Of a stretch of DNA of 34,438 bases, positions 21,821 to 29,728 are shown one piece after another. Positions within the stretch are counted from its first letter, which is position 1, and the number at the start of each line of letters is the position of its first letter. Position numbers and translations under genes: made by a program. Source of the stretch: a bacterium (GTDB lineage: Bacteria; Patescibacteriota; Minisyncoccia; Moranbacterales; UBA2206); assembly GCA_029567195.1 (NCBI GenBank), contig JAKQLJ010000027.1:1-34438 (forward strand). Direction: 5' to 3'. The notes under the pieces were generated by a model that was not told where the DNA came from, did no database searches, and was given only the letters and a program-made list of their open reading frames with translations.

Positions 21821-22252
21821 TTACAGTAAACTTCTTTGTTTTTCTCTTGCGTCCAGCGCTTCATTCACAAGAGCGTCAGCAATTTTATTCTCTTCCCTCA
21901 TTATATGACAAAAAGTCACTTTTTGGAAATCCAGCATCAAATTCCAAATTTCAATAAAATTTTTCTGGATGTATTCTTCTTTCAGTTTGTATTGATGATT
22001 GAGCTGCTTGACCACCAGTTCCGAGTCCAGATAACATTCTATTTTCGTTTCCTTGGTTTTTTCTTTGCCAACAAGCGCTTTGATTTTTTTAAGCCCAAAA
22101 ATGAGCGCTTCATATTCCGCCTCGTTGTTGGTTTTCTCGCCGATATATTCGGCATATTTTTTGTCGAGCGTTTCAATCCACACGCCGATAGCCGCCGGTC
22201 CAGGATTATTCCTGGCTCCCCCGTCCGTATACATTTTTATAATGTTACTCAT
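21821..22252 (-). CDS. rnhA: Ribonuclease H-like protein
   Basis: Probable RNase HI acting on RNA in RNA-DNA hybrids. In 143 residues, the acidic catalytic set is visible: D10 in YTDGGARNNPG, E46 in TNNEAEYEAL, D76 in LDSELVV and D126 in NKIADALVNEAL. The basic protrusion of E. coli RNase HI is missing, as in archaeal-type and short bacterial enzymes. The gene follows the TIM-barrel gene by 50 bases and ends beside the MITE. Confidence 0.9.
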   Translation of the reverse strand: MSNIIKMYTDGGARNNPGPAAIGVWIETLDKKYAEYIGEKTNNEAEYEALIFGLKKIKALVGKEKTKETKIECYLDSELVVKQLNHQYKLKEEYIQKNFIEIWNLMLDFQKVTFCHIMREENKIADALVNEALDAREKQRSLL

Positions 22253-22302
22253 ATTTATTTACCCTACTAAACAAGACGCAACCGCAAATTGGTGAAGCGA
22301 AA

Positions 22303-23016
22303 TTATCCAACAGGGTTAATTATTTTTTCCAAATATTCTTTTATTTTTAATTGTTCTTCGAAGGAATTTTCCAGTTCAATGCTCGCATATTCCGGAAGAT
22401 ATTGGACATAATCTTTGACATAATCCAGTTGAGAAAAATCACTCATAAAGTGATCGCATTTAATCCATAATTCCTCTTTGGTTTTGGGATCAATGAAAAG
22501 AGAAGCTTTTTTTGCCACCGCCGAAATATGCGAACAGCCAACTTTATATTTCTTGATTAAACCGTCCAGTTTTTCATAACCCTCATTTTTTTGAATTTTT
22601 CCCAAATCTTCCCAATGGGAAATGTCCAGACAAATTCCCGCTCCCAATTTAATGCCTTCCAAAAAACCTTCGTCTATCCGCAGAATATTTTCAATATAAA
22701 CTTTGTTTTTAACTTTTGTTTTCCTTAAAAATTCCAGCCCGGCCCTATTGGCATGAATATTAAACAAAGAGGTTCCGTATTTTTCCGAAAAATATTCCAA
22801 TTCCCATTCTTCCATATCATCGCGCAAATGAACGTGAGGAATTTTTTGAAGTTTAGTATTTTTCAAGAGGTCATAAAGCTCTTTGCGTTCCTCAGGTTCC
22901 AAAAAAGTTGGAAAAAGAGCAATTTCCCTCAACTCCAATCTATCAATTTCTCTTACTTTTGCCCGCCAATCCGATTTCGGCGTAGTGGTCAGGCCCAAAA
23001 GAATTTTTCTTTTCAT
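22303..23016 (-). CDS. TIM-barrel protein, xylose isomerase/AP endonuclease-like
   Basis: A 237-residue protein with the beta-strand pattern of the xylose-isomerase-like / endonuclease IV TIM-barrel superfamily. Putative metal ligands are IPHVHLRDD (His), LFNIHANRAG (His), NKVYIENI (Glu), ICLDISHWED (Asp, His), VGCSHIS (His) and KCDHFMSDF (Asp, His). It is too short and divergent to be a canonical AP endonuclease IV, so a metal-dependent isomerase or hydrolase role is only a superfamily-level guess. It lies 18 bases after recJ. Confidence 0.7.
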   Translation of the reverse strand: MKRKILLGLTTTPKSDWRAKVREIDRLELREIALFPTFLEPEERKELYDLLKNTKLQKIPHVHLRDDMEEWELEYFSEKYGTSLFNIHANRAGLEFLRKTKVKNKVYIENILRIDEGFLEGIKLGAGICLDISHWEDLGKIQKNEGYEKLDGLIKKYKVGCSHISAVAKKASLFIDPKTKEELWIKCDHFMSDFSQLDYVKDYVQYLPEYASIELENSFEEQLKIKEYLEKIINPVG

Positions 23017-23034
23017 AATTATATTCTCTTTCAG

Positions 23035-24753
23035 CTATAAATTAGACTTTCTTATGTCAATCAGTTTAAGCTGTATTTTTTTATTCCCGTTCCATTCGTC
23101 CTCCGACAGAGTTGTTACCACATCGATAACATCGCCCTTTTTAAGATCGGAAAATTTATCACCCATGGAAAAACCGATGGAATCAAAAATTTTTGGATTG
23201 CCGTTTTTGGCTCGGACGGACATTTTCAAATGCTTATTGCCGTTGCCGACAATTTTCATATCTTCGATAATCAAATTTTTCATAACGAACACTGGCTCAG
23301 CGTTTCCCATTCCGAAAGGCTCCATCATTTTCAGTTCTTTCACAAACTCCCAATCCACATCTTCCGCTCTTATTTCCAAATCTGCTTCCAAAACCAAAAC
23401 AGCTTTTTCCTTGATTGCTTTTTTTTCTATCGCCCGCTCAAATTTTTCATAAAATCTATCGGCTTTTTCTTTTTTTAATCTTACCCCTGCCGCCTGAGCA
23501 TGCCCGCCAAATCTTTCCAAGGCGTCAGAACATTCTTCCAAAACTTCCATAATGTTAATTTCCGGAATACTTCTGAGGGACCCCACTAATTCCTTTTCCT
23601 GATGCTGAAGAACAATGGTTGGTTTTTTAAATTTATCAGCAATTTTTCCGGCCACCAGCCCCAATATGCCCACCGGCCAATGTTCATTTTGAGCGAAAAT
23701 AAATTTCTTGTCTTTGAATGAATTGATGGCCAGAATTTCCACCTCTTTGACAATCTGGGAAGTTATTTTTTGCCGGTCCTGATTTTTTACCTCGACTTCC
23801 AAAGCCATTTCCCTCGCTTTTACCCTATTTTTTTCAATTATCAGTTTATAAGAAACGCTGGCATGATCCATCCTTCCGGCCGCATTGATTCTGGGCGCTA
23901 TCTGAAAAGCTATCTTGTGAGTGTCCGGAATTTTGTCTTCGGAAATATCAATCCTTCCCACCTTGAACATTTCTTGAAGTCCTATTCTTTTTGTTTTGGA
24001 CAAAACAATAAGTCCATAGCGCACCAGCACCCGGTTTTCTCCCAATAAATTAACGCAATCTGCAATGGTGCCGATAGCCACCAAGTCCAAAGCCCACTTC
24101 AGTTGGTCTATCTTGTCGGGAGCCATTTTTTTATAGACCGCTTGAGCCAATTTAAAAGCTACGCCTACTCCGGCCAATTCTTCAAACTTAAATCCGGAAT
24201 TGGGTAGATGAGGATTTATGACCGCCAGCGCCCCTGGCAATTTGTCCGGCACATGATGATGATCGGTAATGATGACATCCATGCCTAATTTTTTGGCCAT
24301 TTCCACTTCCTCTACCGCCGTAATGCCGCAATCGACCGTAATAATCAAATCGGTTCCGCCAGATTTCAAAAATTTTATCGCTTCTTCATTAAGCCCGTAA
24401 CCTTCGATTTGCCGGTCGGGAATATAATAATTGACATTTTCAAATTCCAATTCTTCCAGCACATCAAAAAGAAGGGCGGTGGCCGTTACTCCATCCGCAT
24501 CATAATCGCCAAAAATGGTAATTTTTTCTTTATTTTTTTTCGCCTCCTCTATCCTTCCCACCGCTTTCTCCATTCCGGAAACTTTCATCGGATCGGTTAG
24601 ATCTTTTTCGTAATCAAACTGAAAAAAACTTTCAATCTCTTCCTGAGTTCTGATTCCCCTGGTTCTAAGAAGCGCTAAAATCAATGGGTTATATTTATCA
24701 ACAACAATTTGATTTTTTCCATCATCTTTGTTTTTTATTTTCCATTCCGCCAT
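23035..24753 (-). CDS. recJ: Single-stranded-DNA exonuclease RecJ
   Basis: 5'-3' exonuclease of recombination and repair, 572 residues, usual length. The DHH phosphoesterase motifs are intact: FGDYDADGVTATALL, ITVDCGITAVEE, ITDHHHVPD, NPHLPNSGFKFEELAGVGVAFKL (about 177-199). The DHHA1 part has GRMDHAS and GGHAQAAG, and a C-terminal OB-type domain ends the protein. Its leader contains a hairpin that also serves as a weak terminator for the gene upstream. Confidence 0.97.
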   Translation of the reverse strand: MAEWKIKNKDDGKNQIVVDKYNPLILALLRTRGIRTQEEIESFFQFDYEKDLTDPMKVSGMEKAVGRIEEAKKNKEKITIFGDYDADGVTATALLFDVLEELEFENVNYYIPDRQIEGYGLNEEAIKFLKSGGTDLIITVDCGITAVEEVEMAKKLGMDVIITDHHHVPDKLPGALAVINPHLPNSGFKFEELAGVGVAFKLAQAVYKKMAPDKIDQLKWALDLVAIGTIADCVNLLGENRVLVRYGLIVLSKTKRIGLQEMFKVGRIDISEDKIPDTHKIAFQIAPRINAAGRMDHASVSYKLIIEKNRVKAREMALEVEVKNQDRQKITSQIVKEVEILAINSFKDKKFIFAQNEHWPVGILGLVAGKIADKFKKPTIVLQHQEKELVGSLRSIPEINIMEVLEECSDALERFGGHAQAAGVRLKKEKADRFYEKFERAIEKKAIKEKAVLVLEADLEIRAEDVDWEFVKELKMMEPFGMGNAEPVFVMKNLIIEDMKIVGNGNKHLKMSVRAKNGNPKIFDSIGFSMGDKFSDLKKGDVIDVVTTLSEDEWNGNKKIQLKLIDIRKSNL

Positions 24754-24763
24754 ACATCAATTG

Positions 24764-24787
24764 AAAACGAGGCGCCATACCCCGTTA
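24764..24787 (-). terminator. Weak terminator after receiver-zinc gene
   Basis: On the minus strand AACGGGG / CCTCGTT (one G-T pair) with a 7-nt loop runs into TTTTC, between the receiver-like gene and recJ. The short T-run makes it partial at best. Confidence 0.4.
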
Positions 24788-24825
24788 TTTTTAGGTGTTA
24801 AAAATTTTATTGTCTCCCAAAAGCT

Positions 24826-25407
24826 TTAATTATTCCCGTTGCCATTGCATTTAGAGCAAACAAACCTGGCTGAAAATTCATGCTTGTTTAAATCAAATAT
24901 CTTGAGAGCTAAGTCCAAGTTCCCGCCACATTTCTTGCATTGGAATTTTTCATCAAAATGAAGATCTTTAGCCAATTTCGGACCATCCAGCTCGCTGGAG
25001 CTAAATTTTATTTTGTATTCCCCCGCATCACCTAGCGTTGATTTTACTTTTTCCACTATTTGATTAGGCGTAATCATTCCCATCACAAAAAATTCCCTTA
25101 CTCCCATTTGTTTGGCTTTTTCTTCATCTTCCTTTCTCCCCATATGGGAAAACATCACAACCGGCACATTGCTAGTGGTAACATTCTTGGCCAGAGCTTC
25201 TTTTAGCCCGAATCCATCCATCCGAGGCATAATGATTCCGGTAAAAATGACATCCGGAATGTTTTTCGTCGCTTTATCGAGCCCTTCCAGTCCGTCAACT
25301 GCTTCCTCAACTTCAAATCCCTCTTTTTTGAAAACCTCCGCATACATTGTCCTTATTGATTCATCGTCGTCTATTATCAATATTTTTAATTTTTTTTCAT
25401 CGCTCAT
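24826..25407 (-). CDS. Degenerate receiver domain with C-terminal zinc ribbon
   Basis: A 193-residue protein. Residues 1-125 form a response-regulator receiver fold: the acidic pocket DDDE is at 13-16, and alpha/beta spacing is normal. The phosphoacceptor Asp is gone: FTGIIMPRMDG has Gly57 where CheY has Asp57. The conserved Lys of strand five is also missing (FFVMGMI in place of the usual K-P). Residues about 130-193 carry two cysteine pairs (C157, C160 and C184, C187), a zinc ribbon. It cannot work by normal phosphotransfer and may instead be a protein- or nucleic-acid-binding scaffold. It lies 15 bases after the acyl-CoA synthetase gene, so they are co-transcribed. No histidine kinase is present in the window. 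Confidence 0.85.
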   Translation of the reverse strand: MSDEKKLKILIIDDDESIRTMYAEVFKKEGFEVEEAVDGLEGLDKATKNIPDVIFTGIIMPRMDGFGLKEALAKNVTTSNVPVVMFSHMGRKEDEEKAKQMGVREFFVMGMITPNQIVEKVKSTLGDAGEYKIKFSSSELDGPKLAKDLHFDEKFQCKKCGGNLDLALKIFDLNKHEFSARFVCSKCNGNGNN

Positions 25408-25422
25408 ATTTTTTTATTTAAC

Positions 25423-27471
25423 TTATAAAATGATTTTAACGTCCACTGTCACCGCCTCCCTGCCATCATTATAGATAAGCATCGGATTTATATCAAATTC
25501 CTTTATTTCCGGAATCTCCACAGCCAGCTGGCTTATTCCCAAAAGAGCCTTGGCTAAACTTTCGATGTCATAAGGTCTTTGTCCTCTCGTTTCACGAAAC
25601 AAAAATCCGATTTTGCTTCTCAGCAGTGATTCTTTTATCTGAGCTAGATTCAGAGGTGGAACAAGAAAATCCACCATATGAAAAACTTCCGTATAAATGC
25701 CGCCCAGTCCGAAAACGATTATCGGTCCGAACACGCCGTCTTTTTTTATTCCCAGAATCAATTCCACTTTTCTTTCCAACATCGGTTGGATAATGATTTT
25801 CTCTCCCGGAAAATTATTTTTCATCTCGTTTACAGCCAAATTCAATTCGTCGCTGTCTTTTATATCCAATATGAGCCCTTTTTTATCAGTTTTATGAAGA
25901 ACCTTGTCGCTGTCCACCTTAACCGCCACTGGAAACTTTATCTCTCCCGTTTTTCCATCTTCCCAAGAATCAACCGCATTTATTCCATATACATCCATCA
26001 CCCATCGGGCATCGGAGAAAAACAACGCTCCCCGCCCTTCTCCTTTGGCAACATTGATAATGTCCATAACGTCTTTCTGGCGTTTTGTGTTGATTTCTAC
26101 TTCTCCGGTTATTTCAGCCGCTCTGGTTTTTACCCATTGGGAATAGGAATTGATAGCATTGATTGCCTCTTCCGGAAATTTAAAATTAGGAACGCCGTTT
26201 TCCTGAAGCTTCTTGGAAGCTTTTTTTACTCTTTCCCCGCCCATAAAAACTGTTACTACCAGTTTCTCGCTTTTTTTATTAAACTGGATTATCTTGGAAG
26301 CGATTTTTCCCACAGGCGTTTGGTCTTGAGGAGTCAGAACGCAAACAATGGAATTGATATCTTTATCTTTTCCCAATAAGCTTAGCGTTTTTTTATACCT
26401 GTCTTCCTTGGCGTCCCCCAAGACATCCACCGGATTTTCCACTGACGATTCAAGAGGTAAAAATTCTTTTAGTTTTTCCTTGGTTCTTCTACTAATATCA
26501 GCCATCTTTATTTCTTTTCCCTTAAAGGCGTCGGTAGCTAAAACTCCCGGTCCGCCAGCGTTGGTGATAATGGCTATATTTTCGCCATTTGGTTCTTTGT
26601 TCTGAGAAAACAGACTGAGCAAATTAAAAAATTCTTCCGTTGATTGAGCGCGAATTATGCCGGCTTTGGAAAAAACGGCGCTCATAATTTCATCGCTCCC
26701 TGCCAACGCCCCCGTATGGGAGGAAATGGCCATCTGCGATTTTTCTGTTTTACCGGATTTTATAATAACTATCGGTTTTCTGGCGACCACTCGACTGGCT
26801 GTTTCCAAAAATTTTCTCCCGTTCCCTATGCCCTCCAGATACATTCCGATCACTTTCACTTCCGGATCATTGTCCAAATGTTCCAGCATCTCTGTTTCAG
26901 AAATAGTCATCTTGTTACCAATGGAAACAATATGGGAAAAATTAATATTTCTGTCCTTGGCTATATCCATAATGGCCACAATAAGCGCCCCTGATTGAGA
27001 AAGCAAAGCAACATTTCCCGCCGCTGGCATGCCGGAAGCAAAAGTGGCGTTAAGTTTGATCTTCGGCGCCACAAATCCCAAACAATTGGGACCCAGGATA
27101 TTCAATCCTTTTTCTTTGGCTATTTTTTTTATTTGCTCTTCCCTTTCCTTGCCTTCTTCTCCAATCTCTGAAAATCCGGCAGAAATTATGACATAATTTT
27201 TTATCTTTTCGGAACTTTCTAAAATTTCAGCTGGTATAAATTTAGCCGGAATGGCCATAACAGCCAGATCTACCGGATTCTCTATTTCGCTTAATTTTTT
27301 ATAGCATTTTCGGCCAAAAATTTCATCATATTTGGGATTGACAAGATACACCTCTCCTCTGTATCCCAATTCCAAAACGTTTTTAGCAATGACATTTCCC
27401 ACTTTCCCGTCCTCGGGAGAAGCGCCGATAATGGCAACGGATTTAGGATTAAAAAGATTTTCTAAATTCAT
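25423..27471 (-). CDS. ADP-forming acyl-CoA synthetase, fused alpha-beta
   Basis: Converts acetyl-CoA (or a related acyl-CoA), ADP and phosphate to acid, CoA and ATP. In 682 residues, the alpha part starts with a CoA-binding fold (FNPKSVAIIGASPEDGKVG), followed by the succinyl-CoA-ligase-like domain with the phosphorylated His in SSHTGALAGSD (H252). The ATP-grasp beta part follows (about 455-682) with FPVAVKVDSDKVLHKTDKKG and FGLGGIYTEVF. Together with PFOR in this window it completes pyruvate to acetate with substrate-level ATP, a route typical of anaerobic archaea and many CPR bacteria. It lies between the pfkB gene and the receiver-like gene. Substrate preference cannot be read. Confidence 0.94.
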   Translation of the reverse strand: MNLENLFNPKSVAIIGASPEDGKVGNVIAKNVLELGYRGEVYLVNPKYDEIFGRKCYKKLSEIENPVDLAVMAIPAKFIPAEILESSEKIKNYVIISAGFSEIGEEGKEREEQIKKIAKEKGLNILGPNCLGFVAPKIKLNATFASGMPAAGNVALLSQSGALIVAIMDIAKDRNINFSHIVSIGNKMTISETEMLEHLDNDPEVKVIGMYLEGIGNGRKFLETASRVVARKPIVIIKSGKTEKSQMAISSHTGALAGSDEIMSAVFSKAGIIRAQSTEEFFNLLSLFSQNKEPNGENIAIITNAGGPGVLATDAFKGKEIKMADISRRTKEKLKEFLPLESSVENPVDVLGDAKEDRYKKTLSLLGKDKDINSIVCVLTPQDQTPVGKIASKIIQFNKKSEKLVVTVFMGGERVKKASKKLQENGVPNFKFPEEAINAINSYSQWVKTRAAEITGEVEINTKRQKDVMDIINVAKGEGRGALFFSDARWVMDVYGINAVDSWEDGKTGEIKFPVAVKVDSDKVLHKTDKKGLILDIKDSDELNLAVNEMKNNFPGEKIIIQPMLERKVELILGIKKDGVFGPIIVFGLGGIYTEVFHMVDFLVPPLNLAQIKESLLRSKIGFLFRETRGQRPYDIESLAKALLGISQLAVEIPEIKEFDINPMLIYNDGREAVTVDVKIIL

Positions 27472-27483
27472 AACGATTTTTCA

Positions 27484-28452
27484 TTAAATTTTATTTTCAT
27501 CCAACAGCCCTTCAATTGCCCCGTAAAACTGGACAACGCTGGAGCTATTGCTGATGCCCCACTTGGTCGCCTCTTCCAAGCTCTTTCCCTTTATATGAGC
27601 GGCCAAAAAACCGCTGGAAAAAGAATCGCCGGCTCCGGTAGAATCGACGGCTCCTACTTCCATTCCCGGAATAAAAATTTTATTTTCTCCATCGGTTGCC
27701 CAAGCTCCTCTTTTTCCATCAGTAATGGAAACGATTTCAGCGCCCAAAGATTTTAATTTTTCCGCCAAAAATTCTTCGCTGTTGATTTGCGAGTCCGCCA
27801 AATTTTCCCCAAGACTGGAAACAATTTCAATCGATTCGTCCTTGTTGAGAAAAAGAATTTGAGTCTTGGAAATCATTTCCACTATTTTTTGCACATTGTC
27901 ATGAATGTTGGATTGTCTCGGATTGAAAGCCACTTTTATGCCGTTTTCTTGGGCTGCTGCAAAGATAACATCCAGGTCTTTTTCCCAATCGCCGTGAAGA
28001 TCGCCGATAAAAATCCATTCTGTCTTTTGGATATTTTCCGGAATTATTTCCAATTTTCCATTGGCTTTTTGATTGGTAAAAATGATTCTTTCTCCTGATT
28101 CTTTGTCCACAATGATAGCGGACATATCACTGCGACAGTCCGGTTCCTGGCTTACAAGTTCCGCGCCTACCCCGTTTTTTTCCAGCTCTTTTTTCATCCA
28201 ACTGGAAATTTCATCGCTTCCGATATGGGAATAGCACGATGCTTCAATTCCCAATCTGGCCAAACCCGCCGCTACGTTGGCCGCGCATCCTCCCAGCGCC
28301 TCATATCTCTCTTCTATCTTATATTTTGCTCCCAGCTCAAATGTTATTTTTTTCTGAGCCATTATATCTTCCGGAGTTTCTTCAATTTTTCCCTCCGAAG
28401 TTGGAAAAAAAATATCTTTGCAAATTGATCCGATAGAAATTATTTGTCTCAT
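27484..28452 (-). CDS. PfkB/ribokinase-family sugar kinase
   Basis: ATP-dependent carbohydrate or nucleoside kinase. The family starts at IISIGSICKDIFFP. The first signature GGCAANVAAGLARLG is at about 53-67, and the second signature DSTGAGDSFSSGF, with the catalytic Asp in GAGD, is near residue 280. An upstream in-frame TTG would add seven residues, but the ATG directly before RQIISIGS fits the family and is chosen. The product has about 322 residues. The substrate (ribose, fructose phosphate, adenosine or other) is not clear. It lies 12 bases before the acyl-CoA synthetase gene. A TATAAT at 28544-28549 (minus strand) may provide a promoter. Confidence 0.9.
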   Translation of the reverse strand: MRQIISIGSICKDIFFPTSEGKIEETPEDIMAQKKITFELGAKYKIEERYEALGGCAANVAAGLARLGIEASCYSHIGSDEISSWMKKELEKNGVGAELVSQEPDCRSDMSAIIVDKESGERIIFTNQKANGKLEIIPENIQKTEWIFIGDLHGDWEKDLDVIFAAAQENGIKVAFNPRQSNIHDNVQKIVEMISKTQILFLNKDESIEIVSSLGENLADSQINSEEFLAEKLKSLGAEIVSITDGKRGAWATDGENKIFIPGMEVGAVDSTGAGDSFSSGFLAAHIKGKSLEEATKWGISNSSSVVQFYGAIEGLLDENKI

Positions 28453-28519
28453 AAATGATAACCAATGAACCAAGAACAGCGAAAAACATTCGCTACCCTA
28501 TGCCATTTTTTCAAAAAAT

Positions 28520-28690
28520 TTATACTTTCCGATCGCTGATTTTATTATACCTTATTGCTCTTCTCCCTTCCAGTTCTTTCCCTTTGGCCTTAAACCGGAT
28601 ATTTTCAAGGCTTTTTAAACCACGAAAGCTCGATGGCGTCCGATAACCAGGCCGACTCTTTTTTCCTCCAGTTTTTGCATAATCTCTCAT
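28520..28690 (-). CDS. Possible small basic protein, 56 aa
   Basis: An open frame whose ATG overlaps the capA stop codon (ATGA), the classical arrangement for translational coupling. The product starts MRDYAKTGGKKSRPGYRTPS and is rich in Lys and Arg. There is no recognised domain and no clear Shine-Dalgarno. A -10-like TATAAT lies within its 3' part. A second short frame (MQKLEEKRVGLVIGRHRAFV) overlaps it, so the region could also be a decayed gene. This is the only coding signal in the 234-bp gap between capA and the sugar kinase. Confidence 0.3.
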   Translation of the reverse strand: MRDYAKTGGKKSRPGYRTPSSFRGLKSLENIRFKAKGKELEGRRAIRYNKISDRKV

Positions 28691-29691
28691 CGATTAATTT
28701 TAGTTTGCCCGCTGGTTTCCAATGATAAAAAAATGTCTTCAAATTCCATTTTTTTGTTTTCCTGATTTATTTTTACCTTTATCGCCAAGCCTTTTTTTGA
28801 TTCCGAACTGAAATATTGGTCAAAAATGAAATTGCCCAAAGAATAATATATTCTTTTGCCCATATAATCTTCCCAAGGCTGGGTTACATGGGGATGAGTG
28901 CCGATAACCAGATCGCCTCCCGCATCCACAAATTCTCTGGCTAATTTTTTTATGCTTTCCTCCGGTTCCGGTTTATATTCCGTTCCCCAATGAGTATAGA
29001 TAATAATCAAATCGGCTTCCGTTTTGGCCTGCCTGATGCTTTCCAGCGCTCTTTCTCCGGAACCTTTTTCAAATTGGTTATAATTTATAAACGCCAGTTT
29101 TACGTTTTCCATATTCTTAATCAGATATTCATTTCTGCCGCCAATATCGCCAAAATAGAATATTTTATTTTCTCCGAGATATTTTTTTGTTTCTTCCAGT
29201 CCCTTAGAACCAAAATTTAGAATATGATTGTTGCCGATATTAACCAAATTAATATTATGACTAGCCAAAGTCGGTGCTAAATTTTTCGGAAAGGTAAAAA
29301 CCAAGTGGCCTTTCTCTCCAATTTTGGTATATATGCTTTTTGAATTATTTTCCGTTATCGGCCCCTCGAGATTAGCCACCGCCAAGTCAAAGCCAGCCAG
29401 AAAGTTTTTCAAGTTTTCAAAAATATAATCATCGCCTTTTTTGGCCGCCACTTCCCTTATATAACGGTCAAACATCAAATCTCCCAGAAATATGATTTCT
29501 ATATCCTCCTTCTTTTTCAATTGGTCTTCCAAAAAATTTTTTTCTTCCGGCAAAACCTTAATTTGGCTGCTAAAAACTTTTTGGTTGTAACTCAAAAGAT
29601 TTTTTAGATATAAATTTCTCAACAAAAAAACGCCAATTATAAGCGTCGTAACCAAAAAAACAGCGAAAAATATTTTTTTCCATTTTTTCAT
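28687..29691 (-). CDS. CapA-family metallophosphatase-like protein
   Basis: A 334-residue membrane-anchored protein of the PGA_cap (poly-gamma-glutamate CapA) family. One N-terminal membrane helix (about 6-25) is followed by a calcineurin-like phosphoesterase fold outside the membrane. Metal-site motifs are GDLMFDRYI, NLEGPIT, NIGNNHILNFG, THWGTEY and GTHPHVTQPWE. The C-terminal YYSLGNFIFDQ is also typical. CapA proteins take part in surface polymer production in Bacillus, but homologues are widespread and their reaction is unclear. It follows gpmI by 37 bases and ends overlapping a possible small gene. Confidence 0.9.
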   Translation of the reverse strand: MKKWKKIFFAVFLVTTLIIGVFLLRNLYLKNLLSYNQKVFSSQIKVLPEEKNFLEDQLKKKEDIEIIFLGDLMFDRYIREVAAKKGDDYIFENLKNFLAGFDLAVANLEGPITENNSKSIYTKIGEKGHLVFTFPKNLAPTLASHNINLVNIGNNHILNFGSKGLEETKKYLGENKIFYFGDIGGRNEYLIKNMENVKLAFINYNQFEKGSGERALESIRQAKTEADLIIIYTHWGTEYKPEPEESIKKLAREFVDAGGDLVIGTHPHVTQPWEDYMGKRIYYSLGNFIFDQYFSSESKKGLAIKVKINQENKKMEFEDIFLSLETSGQTKINR

Positions 29692-29728
29692 TTTTCTACT
29701 TTTTCAAGATTTATGAGAAAATTTTTAT

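Noticed and set aside
22303-23016. Endonuclease IV (nfo)
   Set aside because: The metal-ligand pattern is only partly matched and the protein is short and divergent, so only a TIM-barrel superfamily call is made.
28455-28646. Plus-strand frame of 63 codons in the capA-sugar kinase gap
   Set aside because: No ribosome-binding site, opposite orientation to all neighbours, and it overlaps the better-placed minus-strand frame.
28687-28689. Recoded TGA (glycine) as in Gracilibacteria or Absconditabacteria
   Set aside because: No supported gene has internal TGA, TGA ends capA, and an RF2 gene is present.
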